Shown: in pieces, positions 51,174 to 62,305 of the stretch
Numbering within the stretch: position 1 is the stretch's first letter
Layout: each line of letters starts with the position of its first letter
Assembly: GCA_963965975.1 (NCBI GenBank)
Contig: OZ014412.1
Location: forward strand, 3,102,501-3,166,500
DNA from: Xestospongia bergquistia
Lineage: Eukaryota > Porifera > Demospongiae > Haplosclerida > Petrosiidae
DNA: 64,000 nucleotides
Direction of reading: 5' to 3'
The notes under the pieces: model-generated
The model's input: the letters and a program-made list of their open reading frames with translations, nothing else
What the model was told of the DNA's origin: nothing
The model's database searches: none
Program-made: the position numbers and the translations under genes

Positions 51174-52960
51174 ATATTTAGTCAATAACTTGATATGTCA
51201 TGTACAAATTCAGTATATAAACTGTTCCTGGTCTCCTCCCTTCTCTCTGGTATCCATACCTGGTTATATCATCAATGTTACTTATGGAGAAGAACTAGTT
51301 ACACAGAACACTACATCTTCTACAACATGGCTATATTTCCTAAACCAATTTGGTATATGTGCATATACAATTAGTGTAGCTGGTAATAACTCAGCTGGAG
51401 AAGGAGAGATAAATACTACATCAGTAACATTACCTACAGGTATTATTATTAGCATATATTTACTATTATTATGGTATCCATAGCAACCATTTTAGAATCT
51501 CCACCACCCACACTTTGTAAGGAGTGTAATAATAGTAAGTTATTACATTATTGACATAATATTCATATTACTACTACTACTATTACAGAAAGAGGATTTA
51601 ATGGTGGTCCACTGGTGATAACTATTGGTATGTTTGTTTATATTATATGTAGTAATGTTATTGTGAGTTCTTGTTTAAAGTTGTCATAGTAACTGTTGTT
51701 ATTATTATTATTATTATTATTATGGCTGTAGTATTATACAAGATAAATAAAAGTAAGTTTAATATTATTAACAATAATGAATGTGTTCCATCATCACATA
51801 CATATAGAAACAAAATGTATGTTAAAACTAAAGATGATAGAAAAATGTTGAAGTCAATAAAACAAGTAATGCTGAGGTTAATAACAAATGTTATTATAAT
51901 ACAGATATAATAATATATAGTGATAGTATAGAATGAGAGTGTGCTGGAGGAGTATACTGACTTTATTACATTATGAACTGTAATTGTAATAACAAGTTAT
52001 TACATCATATTCATCATCACTATATAGTCATTGTAACTGGAACAAGTCTTTACTACTATATATTGTAAATGTATTGTGTATACCACATCCAATTTATGTA
52101 TGTACTATTAACTGTACTTTATATAACTTCCCTCTATAGCTGTTCTTATCATTAAATACTAACTACATCTTTTATTGTTATTTATTGTAACTTGTGTATT
52201 TTAGAGTAACACAACCAGAGTACTTCAAACAACAACATAATAATAATAAGTTGTTATGTTATTATGTAACTAAGATAACAATAATTACAAATTTTAATAT
52301 GTTCCTATTTTATTTTTACAATGTTCTTTTATCATTATGATTTTCCTTCGTTAATGATCTTGGACTATTAAAAATATCAGGATTATGTAATTTTTCAACT
52401 TTTTGGCTGAATAAAGTTCTTTGTTTTTCTTTTTAACTCATACTATTCTATTTATCATATTTTTATTGTTGAATGAAGAACATATCAGACTTAATCATAA
52501 TGTACATGCTAATACCAAACTTTATGATTATACTCAATATCCTCATTCTCATACTTCAACACCTATTCCACCTATGTATTCTAGACTACCTACTAATGGT
52601 GACATGACAAGTTATATATCATCACCTGACAGTCAGTACTTTACTTTGTCTAATAAAACAAGTGATAAATTAACTATTAAGAAGATAACAGGTCAGTAAA
52701 CTTTACTATATAGTAGATATTATATTTTATTTATTATATTAATGTTAACTCATAATGATCTAGTTACTTATGTTGCTCCACATGTAACTACAAAATTACA
52801 AGAGATAGGTACTGCCCTAGCACTAACTCAATCTGAACTAGATAACATTGAAGAGAACCATCAACGTATCACTAGTATGTCCTAACTCTGAGACTAAGAG
52901 ATGTTCATATACTGGGACATATTGTTAATGAGGATAACAAGATCACTAACCAATTAATTC
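51174..52960 (+). pseudogene. P5: chimeric partial P-type gene with broken death domain
   Basis: Starts inside an FN3 exon (to about 51440) that is fused to the tail exon of P4 and lacks its normal acceptor. It keeps the NCSWSPPFSL and NNSAG motifs but has the M-type variant WLYFLNQFGICAYTIS. The following intron matches P4. The next exon joins the start of D3 to the end of D4 in frame (ATILESPPPTLCKECNN), so D3 and D4 are deleted. Then come exon 7 (about 51590-51628), a membrane exon (51681-51754, VVIVTVVIIIIIIIMAVVLY), a short exon, a tail exon (to about 52691) with PPMYSRL, SQYFTL and SNKTSDKLTIKK, and a death-domain exon (about 52764-52960). The death-domain exon starts VTYVAPHVTTKLQEIGTALA but loses frame near 52875. 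Its normal acceptor is altered, though CTAG seven codons later would keep frame. With no Ig domain or start it is a remnant. Confidence 0.7.
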
Positions 52961-53197
52961 AGTAGTGATTGTACTAATGTAAAAGTAAAATTAATGTGTG
53001 AGTGCTAATTGTTTATGTAATCATGTTTTTCTACTTATATAAAGGTTCATTTATTTTTATAGTATCACTTTACGTGCTCTTATTGCCATAACACTCAAAT
53101 GAACAAAATTTTATAACTAAAGACTTTATATCGAAACACACAATATTACAAGTCACTTTGTAAAAAATGTCCAATACCAGTATGGAGGTATTATGAA

Positions 53198-55433
53198 TTA
53201 ATATTTTATCACACCATATGCTGCACACATCTTCATCTCTAGTTCAGTAGTAGGTAGTGTATTAGTGATCATATCAACATTCTCATATTGAGATATAACT
53301 TGATGAGGTACAGTATCTGTTAGTGGATTAACAGAAGATGGTATAGTACCTACAATGGATAATAACATTTACAAACTATTCCCACTGTTAGTATTACCTT
53401 GTCTCAGTGACTTAGTTCTTCTTATCCAACATATCACTATATGTATTATTACAGTACATATCAGTATTAAAACTGACACACCCATTACACTACCTATAGG
53501 TATAACCAATGAGTATGTTACTGAAATATTTAATATCTTGTTAATAAGGTACTTTCAATTAATAGTAATATACTTCATTCAGTTCATGCATAGACATTTT
53601 TGTTCAGTGAAGTAGGAATAAGATTGAGGAGGAAATGGGCAATCAGATTGTACTCAGAACTATTTGTATGTACCTTCTTGTATGATTATTGGGCAAAGGT
53701 GGGTTGCTATCCTGCCTCCCCCTCTATTCTTACTGCACTGTTATTTATTAATTACCTTCCTGTGCAGCTGTCATACAATTTGTGTTGCTATTCAAATATT
53801 TATCTGGATAACAATTGTGATAATAAGTATTACATGTTATTGAAATTAAAATTTACTTACCCAAACAATTGTTTATACTAGCTAAGTCAGTAGGGGTAAC
53901 AACAGAACATGATACAGGACAAGTTGTTTTAAGAGATGTGTAAGTTAGTTCTAATCCAGTAATAGTGATATTAGTAGATGATATTGCCCATTCATCTGAT
54001 AATCTACCCTCCTCTTCAATATCATATACATACATATTATATATACCACTAGGTAGATCATATGTACATCCAATTACTGTACTACTACATACTGGATAAC
54101 ACATCAATGATATGTTACTACTGTAGGTAGAGGAGGTTAATGAAATAAGACAACCTTTAACAATAGCTCCTCTTATAAAATGACAGCTGTAACATGTTCT
54201 ACCCATATTACTTAGGTCATTATATAGGGTAGCTTCACTAATATCATATGTACCTAATCAATGAGAAAATATTTGTAAGTCATTTATAATCTACTTACTT
54301 AGTACAATTGATTCTGTTACATCAATAATAGCTCCACTTGCTAATGATAAACTCATTCTTGTCTTCCATATTTTATTCTCAGTTATATTTACAATATAGA
54401 TGGTAACAATAATAACTCCTTCATCAGTTAGAATTATTGGATTATTTAGAAATATAGAAGAATTATCTTCATTGTATATAACAATATTTAGTTGAGCTGA
54501 CTCCACTGTATGTGGACATTGTTGAAGTTCCTAATATCACAAACATGAGGTATCTAAAGATATCACAATGTAACTTACCAAATCATATATTGTTATATTT
54601 AGTATCCAACTATTAACTGATCTGATAAAGGTAGTTGTTAAATTACTTATATTAACTACAATGAAAGTACCAAATTATACATTAGTAACCATAGTGATAA
54701 TACCTGGTGGTACATGTAGTGATGTAGTAGTTATCTCTCCTTCTCCAGCTGAGTTATTACCAGCTACACTAATTGTATATGTACCAAATTGACTAGAACA
54801 GTACTGCCATGTTGTAGACGATGTAGTATTCTGTGTGACTAGTTCTCCTCCATAAGTAACATTGATGATATAACCAGGTATGGATACCAGAGAGAAGGGA
54901 GGAGACCAGGAACAGTTTATATACTGACTTTCTACATGACATATCAAGTTGTTAACAGAAACTAGTTCACCTAATGAGAGGAGATATAATGACATGTATC
55001 AGAGAGTGTGTTACCTTGTATTCTCAGAGTGGATTCACTGAAGTTAAAATAAGTATTACCATCTACAAATTCCAAGGCAATACATCTTACTACTGTATTG
55101 TTATATTGAGGATATCCAGGTATTGTAAGACTGGAGTTAGGTGATCCTGCTCCATTTGTAACAATATCAAGTTTGATAATATTATTGTTAGTAGAACCTG
55201 TTCCATTAACAAGCCAAGTAATAGTCACACCTGTATGATCCACTGAACATTGGTAATGTGCTAGTTGATAGACTCCAATATTAGAAGATGGAGTAAATAT
55301 AAACTGAACAGCTATATGATAAAACTAAATAAAATAATACATTAGTTATTAATATAATCATACCTGTACATTTTAATATAATAGATACTAACAATATCAG
55401 TAGTAGTAGCCATGTTGTCTTCACTAGATCCAT
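53198..55433 (-). CDS. M4: M-type receptor lacking stalk exons 7-8
   Basis: Eight exons: 55433-55364, 55311-55015, 54970-54704, 54655-54579, 54530-54299, 54253-53861, 53493-53398, 53349-53198; 527 residues, no interruption. Signal peptide MDLVKTTWLLLLILLVSIIL, Ig (WLVNGTGSTNNN, VRC), FN3 with the P-like variant WQYCSSQFGTYTIS, D3, D4 (CYSCHF, GCLISL, LPSGIYNMYVYDIE), membrane segment GVSVLILICTVIIHIVI then WIRRTKSLRQ, tail with ISQYENVDM and CAAYGVIKY. Here SQYENV fits the ITIM pattern S-x-Y-x-x-V. Exons 7 and 8 of M1-M3 are missing: exon 6 has a new 3' end (TPTDLASINNCL) with its own GTAAGT donor, in phase 1, so the frame to the membrane exon is kept. The stalk is therefore about 53 residues shorter than in M3. 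Confidence 0.85.
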
Positions 55434-55887
55434 ACTGAGTTTGTCTTTACAAAGTATAGTTGTTAGACTGTAATTCCAGTAAAGTATACACTATTTTGTT
55501 GATGTAATAGTTTTTACTCTATCTTGTTATTGAATGCAACATCTTTTTACTAAATTGTTTTTGATATGTGTTAATTTTCTTGTAAAGTTGTTATTAAGAT
55601 ATTGTAAATCATGTAAATGAACACTGAAACTCTTACAATTTCAATACGTCACAATGATCTCTACACTATGATATGTTTTGTTAGTTATAGATATATTGCT
55701 CACAGATATCATCATGAAGGTGGTTAATCTTCTAATTCACATGCTTTCTTTGAATACAGACCCATTCACACTTACGTAATAAGTTTCTACATTTTTATTA
55801 TTAATTCTAAGAATGTAATAAAATTGTGTTAATAAGGAACATAAATTAATAAATTCAGAGGATGAATTTATAGAGTAATTGAAAGGA
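55434..55887. other. M4 5' flank
   Basis: Resembles the M3 upstream region over about 400 bases, including TTGTTTTTGATATGTGTTAA and CACATGCTTTCTTTG. This makes it a likely shared promoter region. No core element can be named. Confidence 0.45.
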
Positions 55888-56056
55888 GTCAATTATATTA
55901 TAATGATGTATTGTGTCAATTATATTATAATGATGTATTGTGTCAATTATATTATAATGATGTATTGTGTTAATTATATTATAATGATGTATTGTGTTAA
56001 TTATATTATAATGATGTATTGTGTCAATTATATTATAATGATGTATTGTGTTATGT
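55888..56056. repeat. Tandem repeat, 27-bp unit, about six copies
   Basis: Units of TCAATTATATTATAATGATG + TATTGTG. Because 27 is a multiple of three the array stays open as a nine-residue repeat, which produces a false open frame at 55879-56070. Related single units occur upstream of M2 (34800-34830). Confidence 0.9.
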
Positions 56057-56532
56057 ACATGTTATGTTAACTAGTAATCATTTTACTATTGTATAAAACA
56101 CATATTATCAACTATATCAACTAATGATGTAGTTAATGTGCATAGTAATAGCATCATTAGTTATGTTCATCAATAGGCATTTATAATTATTTCATTTTAA
56201 AATTGTACAGACACACCCTCTAATAGTTACCATATATGGTATAATAATGCTACTAATAATAATTTTGACTACTATAGTTACTATCACTTCTATAGCAGTT
56301 ATGTCCTGTTCCAATGTGTCATTACTTTGTGTACTAATAGCTCAATTTGAATTAGTAGGTCAAAGATGTAGGATTCAATGGAGAGCAGGCTAGTAGTGGA
56401 CATTTCATTAATATGGTTTGATGTAACTATCATATCCTCATATTATTTATTTTAGTAATAAAAATACTACATTATAAAAAATAAAAAGTTTATTAAATGT
56501 TGTTTTTATTGTTATTACAGTAACCATTATCT
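56057..56532. other. Spacer between M4 and G1
   Basis: AT-rich. A hydrophobic open stretch on the plus strand (about 56236-56300, LLIIILTTIVTITSIAVM) lacks clear splice signals and partners, so I do not call it an exon. The 3' end and poly(A) signal of G1 are near 56449-56500 (AATAAA on the minus strand). Confidence 0.35.
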
Positions 56533-59248
56533 TCAGTATCTCCATTTATGGTTCACAGTTCCATATGCTGGACATTGTTCTACTTCTAAGTACTCAGGTA
56601 TTGGAGGAGATTCCTCATTATTAATAGCTACATTGGATATTGTATTAATAACCTCTACCATTGGTAAAGTAGTACCACCTGTAAATAGTAACTGACACAC
56701 TCATTTTGTTATTAAATAATTAGTTACCTTTTTGTCGTACTGAGATATAACATATGTACATCAGTGCTAGAGATAATGGTATTGATAATATCAGGAAAAC
56801 AAAGACACACCCACCAACTATAGTAAATTAATAATATTTCAGTGTGAAGTAAATGAAGGACATACTTTAATGTAAAATTAATAGATATAGGGTCCAAGAC
56901 TTAGAATGTATAAATTTTACAATATTAGATATAGGGTCCAACATTTAGGGTCTGGAGTTTAATATTAATTTTACAGGCATAATTATAATCCTTACCAGAC
57001 GCATCCAAAAACTAATATGGACTTTATCAATAAAATGAATGGTATACTTCTTTGTGAAATTAATAGATACAGGTTCCAGACTTAGGGTGTATTAACTTTA
57101 TAATATTAGATACAGGGTCCAACAATTAGGGTCTGAGTTTAACATTAATTTTACATTAAAGCATATGACATTTACCAGACCCAGCCGATATCAGATTATG
57201 GACTTTATCAATAAAATGCTATTAGTAGATAAATATCATGTTCTTAATTTATGGACTAATGAAAGACAAAGCCAAGTATGCATCCATTTAATCAAATCAT
57301 TGATCCATTGTACATCTATTGACATCAAAGTTTATAGTCAGCACATATTATGTAATAAATGAAATATATTAATCTTTAGTTTATACAAGTGTAGAGATTT
57401 TGAGTTTATGAAAAGGAAGAGGTTATGACAGTACATAGTTCTACCTGTTATAATAATAATAGAGTTTACATTGATAGTTGAAGAGGTTGTCACTGTAGTT
57501 GTGACAGACTGTGTCATAAAAGTTGTTTCCGTAGTAACTGAGAAATAGAGTAAAAGAGAGAGATAGTGAGGACATAAAAACAAGAACCCAAAGAACAAAG
57601 GAATTAAAATCAACAAAAAACACATTATAATAGTCCCTTATTTCTCTTACCTGGAACTACTGTTAATATACTAGACAGTACTACTGATGTCTCTGTATAT
57701 TGTAGAGTATTAGTAGATGTACTTCTAATGATATCCATTGCTTTGGTGGTAGTAGTAGGAATAATTCCAGAAACTTCTAGTGAAGTTAATATTACAGCTG
57801 GTATTTTATTATCATTAATGACTGGATCAGATTGACTCTCTAAGTCATATATGTAGAGTGTATAAGTCCCACTTGGTAAACCAGTTAGACAGGTTTCTGA
57901 TTCACAACACAATGACATATTTAGATAGATCTCCTTTGTAACATTAGTATCTGATTCATTATGTATTAGTACAATATAAGCTCCTATTGCTTTACTGTTA
58001 TAATGATATGTTAGTAATATACACACCTTTCCTCTATCAATATCAGTGACTGAAATATTTTGTATATCATGTGTATCTGATTAATGAAAGAAAAGATGAT
58101 AATAACATTGGGTAATTATAGATCTAGTATAGACTTACTTATTGTAAATAAACTTGACTCCATTTCTTGTCCATTACTGTACTGTATTACAAAACTTAAT
58201 GATAGAAATCTGTTCTCTGGTAATGATAATTTAGCTGTCATTATAACAGTAGAAGATAGTATTGTAGTATAATTGATGTATTGAGTATTATTAAGAGATA
58301 TTGTAGAACAGTTAGTGATACTTTCACAAATTTTAAACTGTGTATTCTCAATTAAACTATTAATACAAAGACTCTGTTGTATGGAATGGAAAGTGAATAG
58401 AGTACATGAAAGATCTTACTGATATGTTAAAGACAAGTTCCCATTCCTTTCCATTCCAGTAGTAGTTTTGAATTCTAGAATCATTAATATCTAACAAAAT
58501 TAAATAACAATGAGAATAATGTCTTCCATTATATATACCTTTTGAAAAAGATAAGGTTAAGGAGGTACTTTTTCCTTTTCCGGCCTCATTTACAGCTGAT
58601 ATTTCTATCTTGTAAGAGTCATTGAGCATTTGTGGAGCAAAGATGTACTCTGTAGTATTAACTACAAACCAAGAAGAAGATAGATTATTGTTTCCATAGG
58701 AAGTTGATGTGATATTATATCCTAATATTGGTACTCCTATTAGTGTATATGGAGCATTCCATGATATTTTAGTAGAACAAGGACCATTTTTATGTAACTG
58801 GACATTGTGAACTGCTCCTAGAGGGCCTGCACATTTTCATACAAATCTGTTACATTGAGTACATACCTTGAATTGATATTAATGCACTATGACCTTCCAT
58901 GATTTTTGTATTATTGATCATACCTTTGAGGTAACAGTGCACAATAATGGAAGTGACATCTTCATTTTGAATAGTTGTTGATAATGTAGAAAGTTTCCCT
59001 CCCTCTGGTAATGATATATATTTAGTCATTATATTATTACTAAAATTAGAAAACCACAAGAAAGTGAGAGAGTTGTAGTTTGTTCCACAAGTTAACTGTA
59101 CTGTTGATCCTAGTGAAACATTTTTTGACAAGGGGAGTTGACTGAATAACTCTGTTAAGGAAGATCATCAATTACTATATATATTAAGTAACTTACCATT
59201 AGTTGATACTGATATCAACAAAGAGAAGAGAGCAAGTAGAGAAAGCAT
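56533..59248 (-). CDS. G1: diverged M-like Ig-FN3 receptor
   Basis: Nine exons: 59248-59197, 59151-58867, 58826-58539, 58490-58420, 58373-58139, 58076-57651, 57537-57445, 56817-56728, 56678-56533; 561 residues, no interruption, phases 1-1-1-0-1-1-1-1. Signal peptide MLSLLALFSLLISVS; Ig about 18-112 (QLTCG, FLWFSN, VHCYL); FN3 113-209 (KISWNAPYTLIG, ISAVNEAGKG); D3 209-311 (MTAKLSLPENRFLS); D4 311-453 (VCILLTYHYNSKAIGAYIVL, CLTGLPSGTYTLYIYDLE); Thr/Ser stalk; membrane segment CVFVFLILSIPLSLALMYIC; tail with PPIPEYLEV and CPAYGTV. Its tail aligns with the M-type tail (QYENV, AYGV), so it is an older relative or single-copy cousin of the array. Intron 8 is unusually long (627 bp) and holds a tandem repeat. 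A surface receptor is likely; ligand unknown. Confidence 0.85.
56874..57219. repeat. Two tandem copies of a 180-bp unit in G1 intron 8
   Basis: Copies share AATTAATAGATA(T/C)AGG, ATTAGATA(T/C)AGGGTCCAA and GGACTTTATCAATAAAATG. Each copy itself has two related half-units around AGGGTCCAA. Located inside the intron before the membrane exon. Confidence 0.75.
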
Positions 59249-59548
59249 TGTTACATTTGATAAGACTGAATTATAATTATATTCATAAAGCAAATTATTA
59301 CATGCTATGAATTTGTTTATTAATAATATATATATTATAAACTAGTTAGTACATTCTACTATACTTTTCTTAGATCTATGAAATTGTCAATATGATCAAT
59401 TCAACTTAATTTACTAATCTTTTCAACAGTTGATGCAATTTATTGTCTATCCCCATGTAACGATATAGTGGGGGTTGAGTAACTCTCCAACTATACATAA
59501 TTATTACAAAAATTATATGTAATTATAAATAACCACTTGATGATTTAA

Positions 59549-61475
59549 TCATACCTTTGGGACACTTCCTTCTGTTTTATTTACTGGACCTAAAAGAATC
59601 CAATGCATTAAGTAAGAATATAATAATTATATACCCGTTTGAGCAGTTCCTTTGAACAAGTTATGCACTCTATTACGTATTGCTATAGATATAAAATAAA
59701 CAGACCTTCCATTAGACAACATTATTATAACTTACATCTATTTTTTTTATGCAAATTAATACAACTGCTATTCCTACTGCAAATAACATAAACAATAATT
59801 TTGCATGGAAAAAAATTACCAACACTTGCAATAATAACAAATAGAAATGAAAAGACAACTCCAATTACTATGACAATAATGTTAGCTCTCTAGAGAAGAA
59901 TACATATTACTCCATACAAATGTTGATTCTTACGTTTGGTATTGAAGGTACTGATGATGAAATTGGTACTATTTGAGATGTATCTATGGTAACATTGACA
60001 TAAATGTCCTTTAGAATTTTAGCTGGAGCTGAACATTTCAATTCTTCATTAACAACATCATAGAAATACACTGTACAAACAGTGCTCTCATTAAAAGGTC
60101 GAGTACACCATGTATCTTGACTTGAGTTAGTGATGTTATTTGGTTTGTTTTCACAATCTATAACAAAATGATAACTATTAGCTGTGCTGCCAGGTCTGTA
60201 TACTACGTTGAGGCAAAGTTTTCCATCTGTTACCTCTGCTGATGCATTGATAACATGAAATGTATCTGTAAAATAGGGTCATCATCAGAAGATATATGAT
60301 ATGAATTTACATACTAATTGTAACTGGTCTTGAGTAAAGTGTTTGATTATTATCTAGCTCAATCATTGCTATCAAAGAATATTCTATACTGTCCATCAAT
60401 TGATGAGAGGATGTAAGTTGTAATTCATCAACAGTCTGATTTTCTGTATAATTGGCATTCACACAAATCCAATTAGTCACACATATTTGGGCTGATGTAG
60501 TTGTTTTGTTTTCGCATAAAGCTGATATCTGTACATGAAGGATGAATAAAGTGTTGTAGTCTATAATAGAAGTACTCACAGGTATAGAAACTTCAATAAG
60601 CCATTGACTTTCTTTTAATAAAATGACTGCTTTAGTAAGATTGAAATGTGTATCTGAAAGAGCAATATAAGTATATTCATGATGATTGTATTCATAATAC
60701 CTATGTCTGATTTGTTTAAAATTACATTTACAGCTGGCCCAATGCTGACTATGTTTACTGCCATGATGGATAAGTTGTAACTGTTAACAGGGAGTAGAAT
60801 ATAGTTATTATTGACTGTGACATTAATTGCTTCTTCATTGAAAATGATCACATATCCATCTAATGGTTTGAGAGATTTTGGTGGGGTCCAGGATATGTTG
60901 ATTGTACAAGGATTATGAATCCCTATAGACTCATTTATCACTTTGTTTGGTTGACCTACATATATGAAACAATATCTTGTTATAGAATTCATAATTTAAT
61001 GGAATATAAGAACCTTGCACAGAAATAAGAGAAACATCACTTTTAACCGAGTCTCCATTACTGAACAGCACATGACACGTGACTTCCATTTGATTGTAAT
61101 ATGTGCTGTTTACTTCTAGCTCTAAGTGTGTTGTGGTGTTTCCAGATGTTGAATTAAAAGATCCCTTAGGGTGATATTCAAGATCAGTTTCTGGTTTAGT
61201 TGTCCATGAAAAAAAAACATCTTCTCCAGAAATAGTGCAGGTAAATACAACAGTATTCCCAACAAACACTATAGTCTCATTAGGTGTTAATAATGGTTTC
61301 TCTAGGCACAAAAAGATACTACAACTATTCATTTTAAAGTTATAACAATTATATACCTGCAACAACCTTACGAAAGCTTACAAAGAACATCAGAATGTAA
61401 AATGATCTTAACTCACTGTAAAATTACAATAAAATACCAATTCAAAAGAAATATGTATTCTTACCATATCTTCAT
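59549..61475 (-). CDS. G2: diverged Ig-FN3 receptor, frame conflict near the end
   Basis: Exons: 61475-61465, 61415-61357, 61301-61014, 60955-60701, 60653-60580, 60528-60315, 60265-59934, 59889-59820, 59776-59736, 59682-59635, 59589-59549. Signal peptide from two exons (MKICELRSFYILMFFVSFRK); Ig about 24-120 (VVFTCTISG, FSWTTKP, VTCHVL); FN3 120-205 (INISWTPPKSL, SIMAVNIVSIGPA); D3 205-301; D4 301-411 (KLCLNVVYRPGST, YHFVIDCEN, CTVYFYDV); membrane segment IIVIVIGVVFSFLFVIIASV continuing VGIAVVLICIKK. Exons 10-11 look like a tail (IRNRVHNLFKGTAQT, KTEGSVPK) only if one base is added in the A8 run at 59742-59749. As read, the protein ends ECITCSKELLKRVQ after 466 residues. The unusual split signal peptide separates it from the others. 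The shared early intron phases place it in the same family. Confidence 0.75.
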
Positions 61476-62154
61476 TTCTTTGAATGCTTTGACTTCTCTT
61501 ACTATTTACAAAGAATTGCTGAGGCACACACACATATAGGTATCACTGAATATGATTTATAAGTGCCATGTCACAAGATCATGAAAGGCTTGTGATGCTT
61601 CAACATCCACCCAGGTATGAATGTTTTTCTCATTAGAATTAGTTTGTGTGGTCTTATTCATAGTGACATTCATGAGCTTTGATTATTATTCCTCAAATTC
61701 CTCCTGCAGTGTTTCTAAAGCAACAACATTTCTAGTATTGAACAAAGAATTATTATGTAGAAATATAGCAGTTTTACTTAGTTATAAAAGTTTATGGAAT
61801 TCAGTGGCTAATTGTGAACAATCATATATTCAGTCTTGTGATTGTGCTGTACCTTAGAATAGGATACAAGAAATGTGAGCTAGAGGCTTCTTTGTCTCGG
61901 TAACTTAAATTTTCCCCTGATAATAATTATGAATACACTTAACACACTAGTAAGTATATATTAACTAAGGCCATTTTTTCTAAGAAATAGAGTATTACTG
62001 CCATAAATACATTATCTTGAAATGTAACACCTAAAGACAAGCTATATGTATCTCTGTGTAAGGAAATAGTTTCAGCTTTAACTTGTATGTACCTGTCATT
62101 ATTAAAAGACAGATATTTCCTTATTTTCTCAATAGGTACATATTACAAGTATGT
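61476..62154. other. G2 5' flank and gene-free DNA
   Basis: This should contain the G2 promoter, which is less AT-rich than the rest. The open frame at 61621-61857 has no splice context or similarity to the receptor exons and is not called. Confidence 0.4.
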
Positions 62155-62305
62155 ACAGACTATATTACTGATATATCTAATATACTATCAGTTGACATAT
62201 ACTGGTAACATTACTGATATATCTATTAATACTACCAGTGGACATATACTGGTAATATTACTGATATATCTAATATACTATCAGTGGACATATACTGGTA
62301 ATATT
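62155..62305. repeat. Minisatellite, 46-bp unit, about 3 copies
   Basis: Same unit as the array at 36465-37062 (TACTGGTAATATTACTGATA and following). Like that array it lies close to M-type receptor relics. Confidence 0.85.

Noticed and set aside
55879-56070. Open frame coding a nine-residue repeat
   Set aside because: Produced by a 27-bp tandem repeat; no start context, splice sites or homologue.
56236-56300. Hydrophobic plus-strand stretch, possible membrane exon
   Set aside because: No convincing acceptor and donor in a matching phase and no neighbouring exons.
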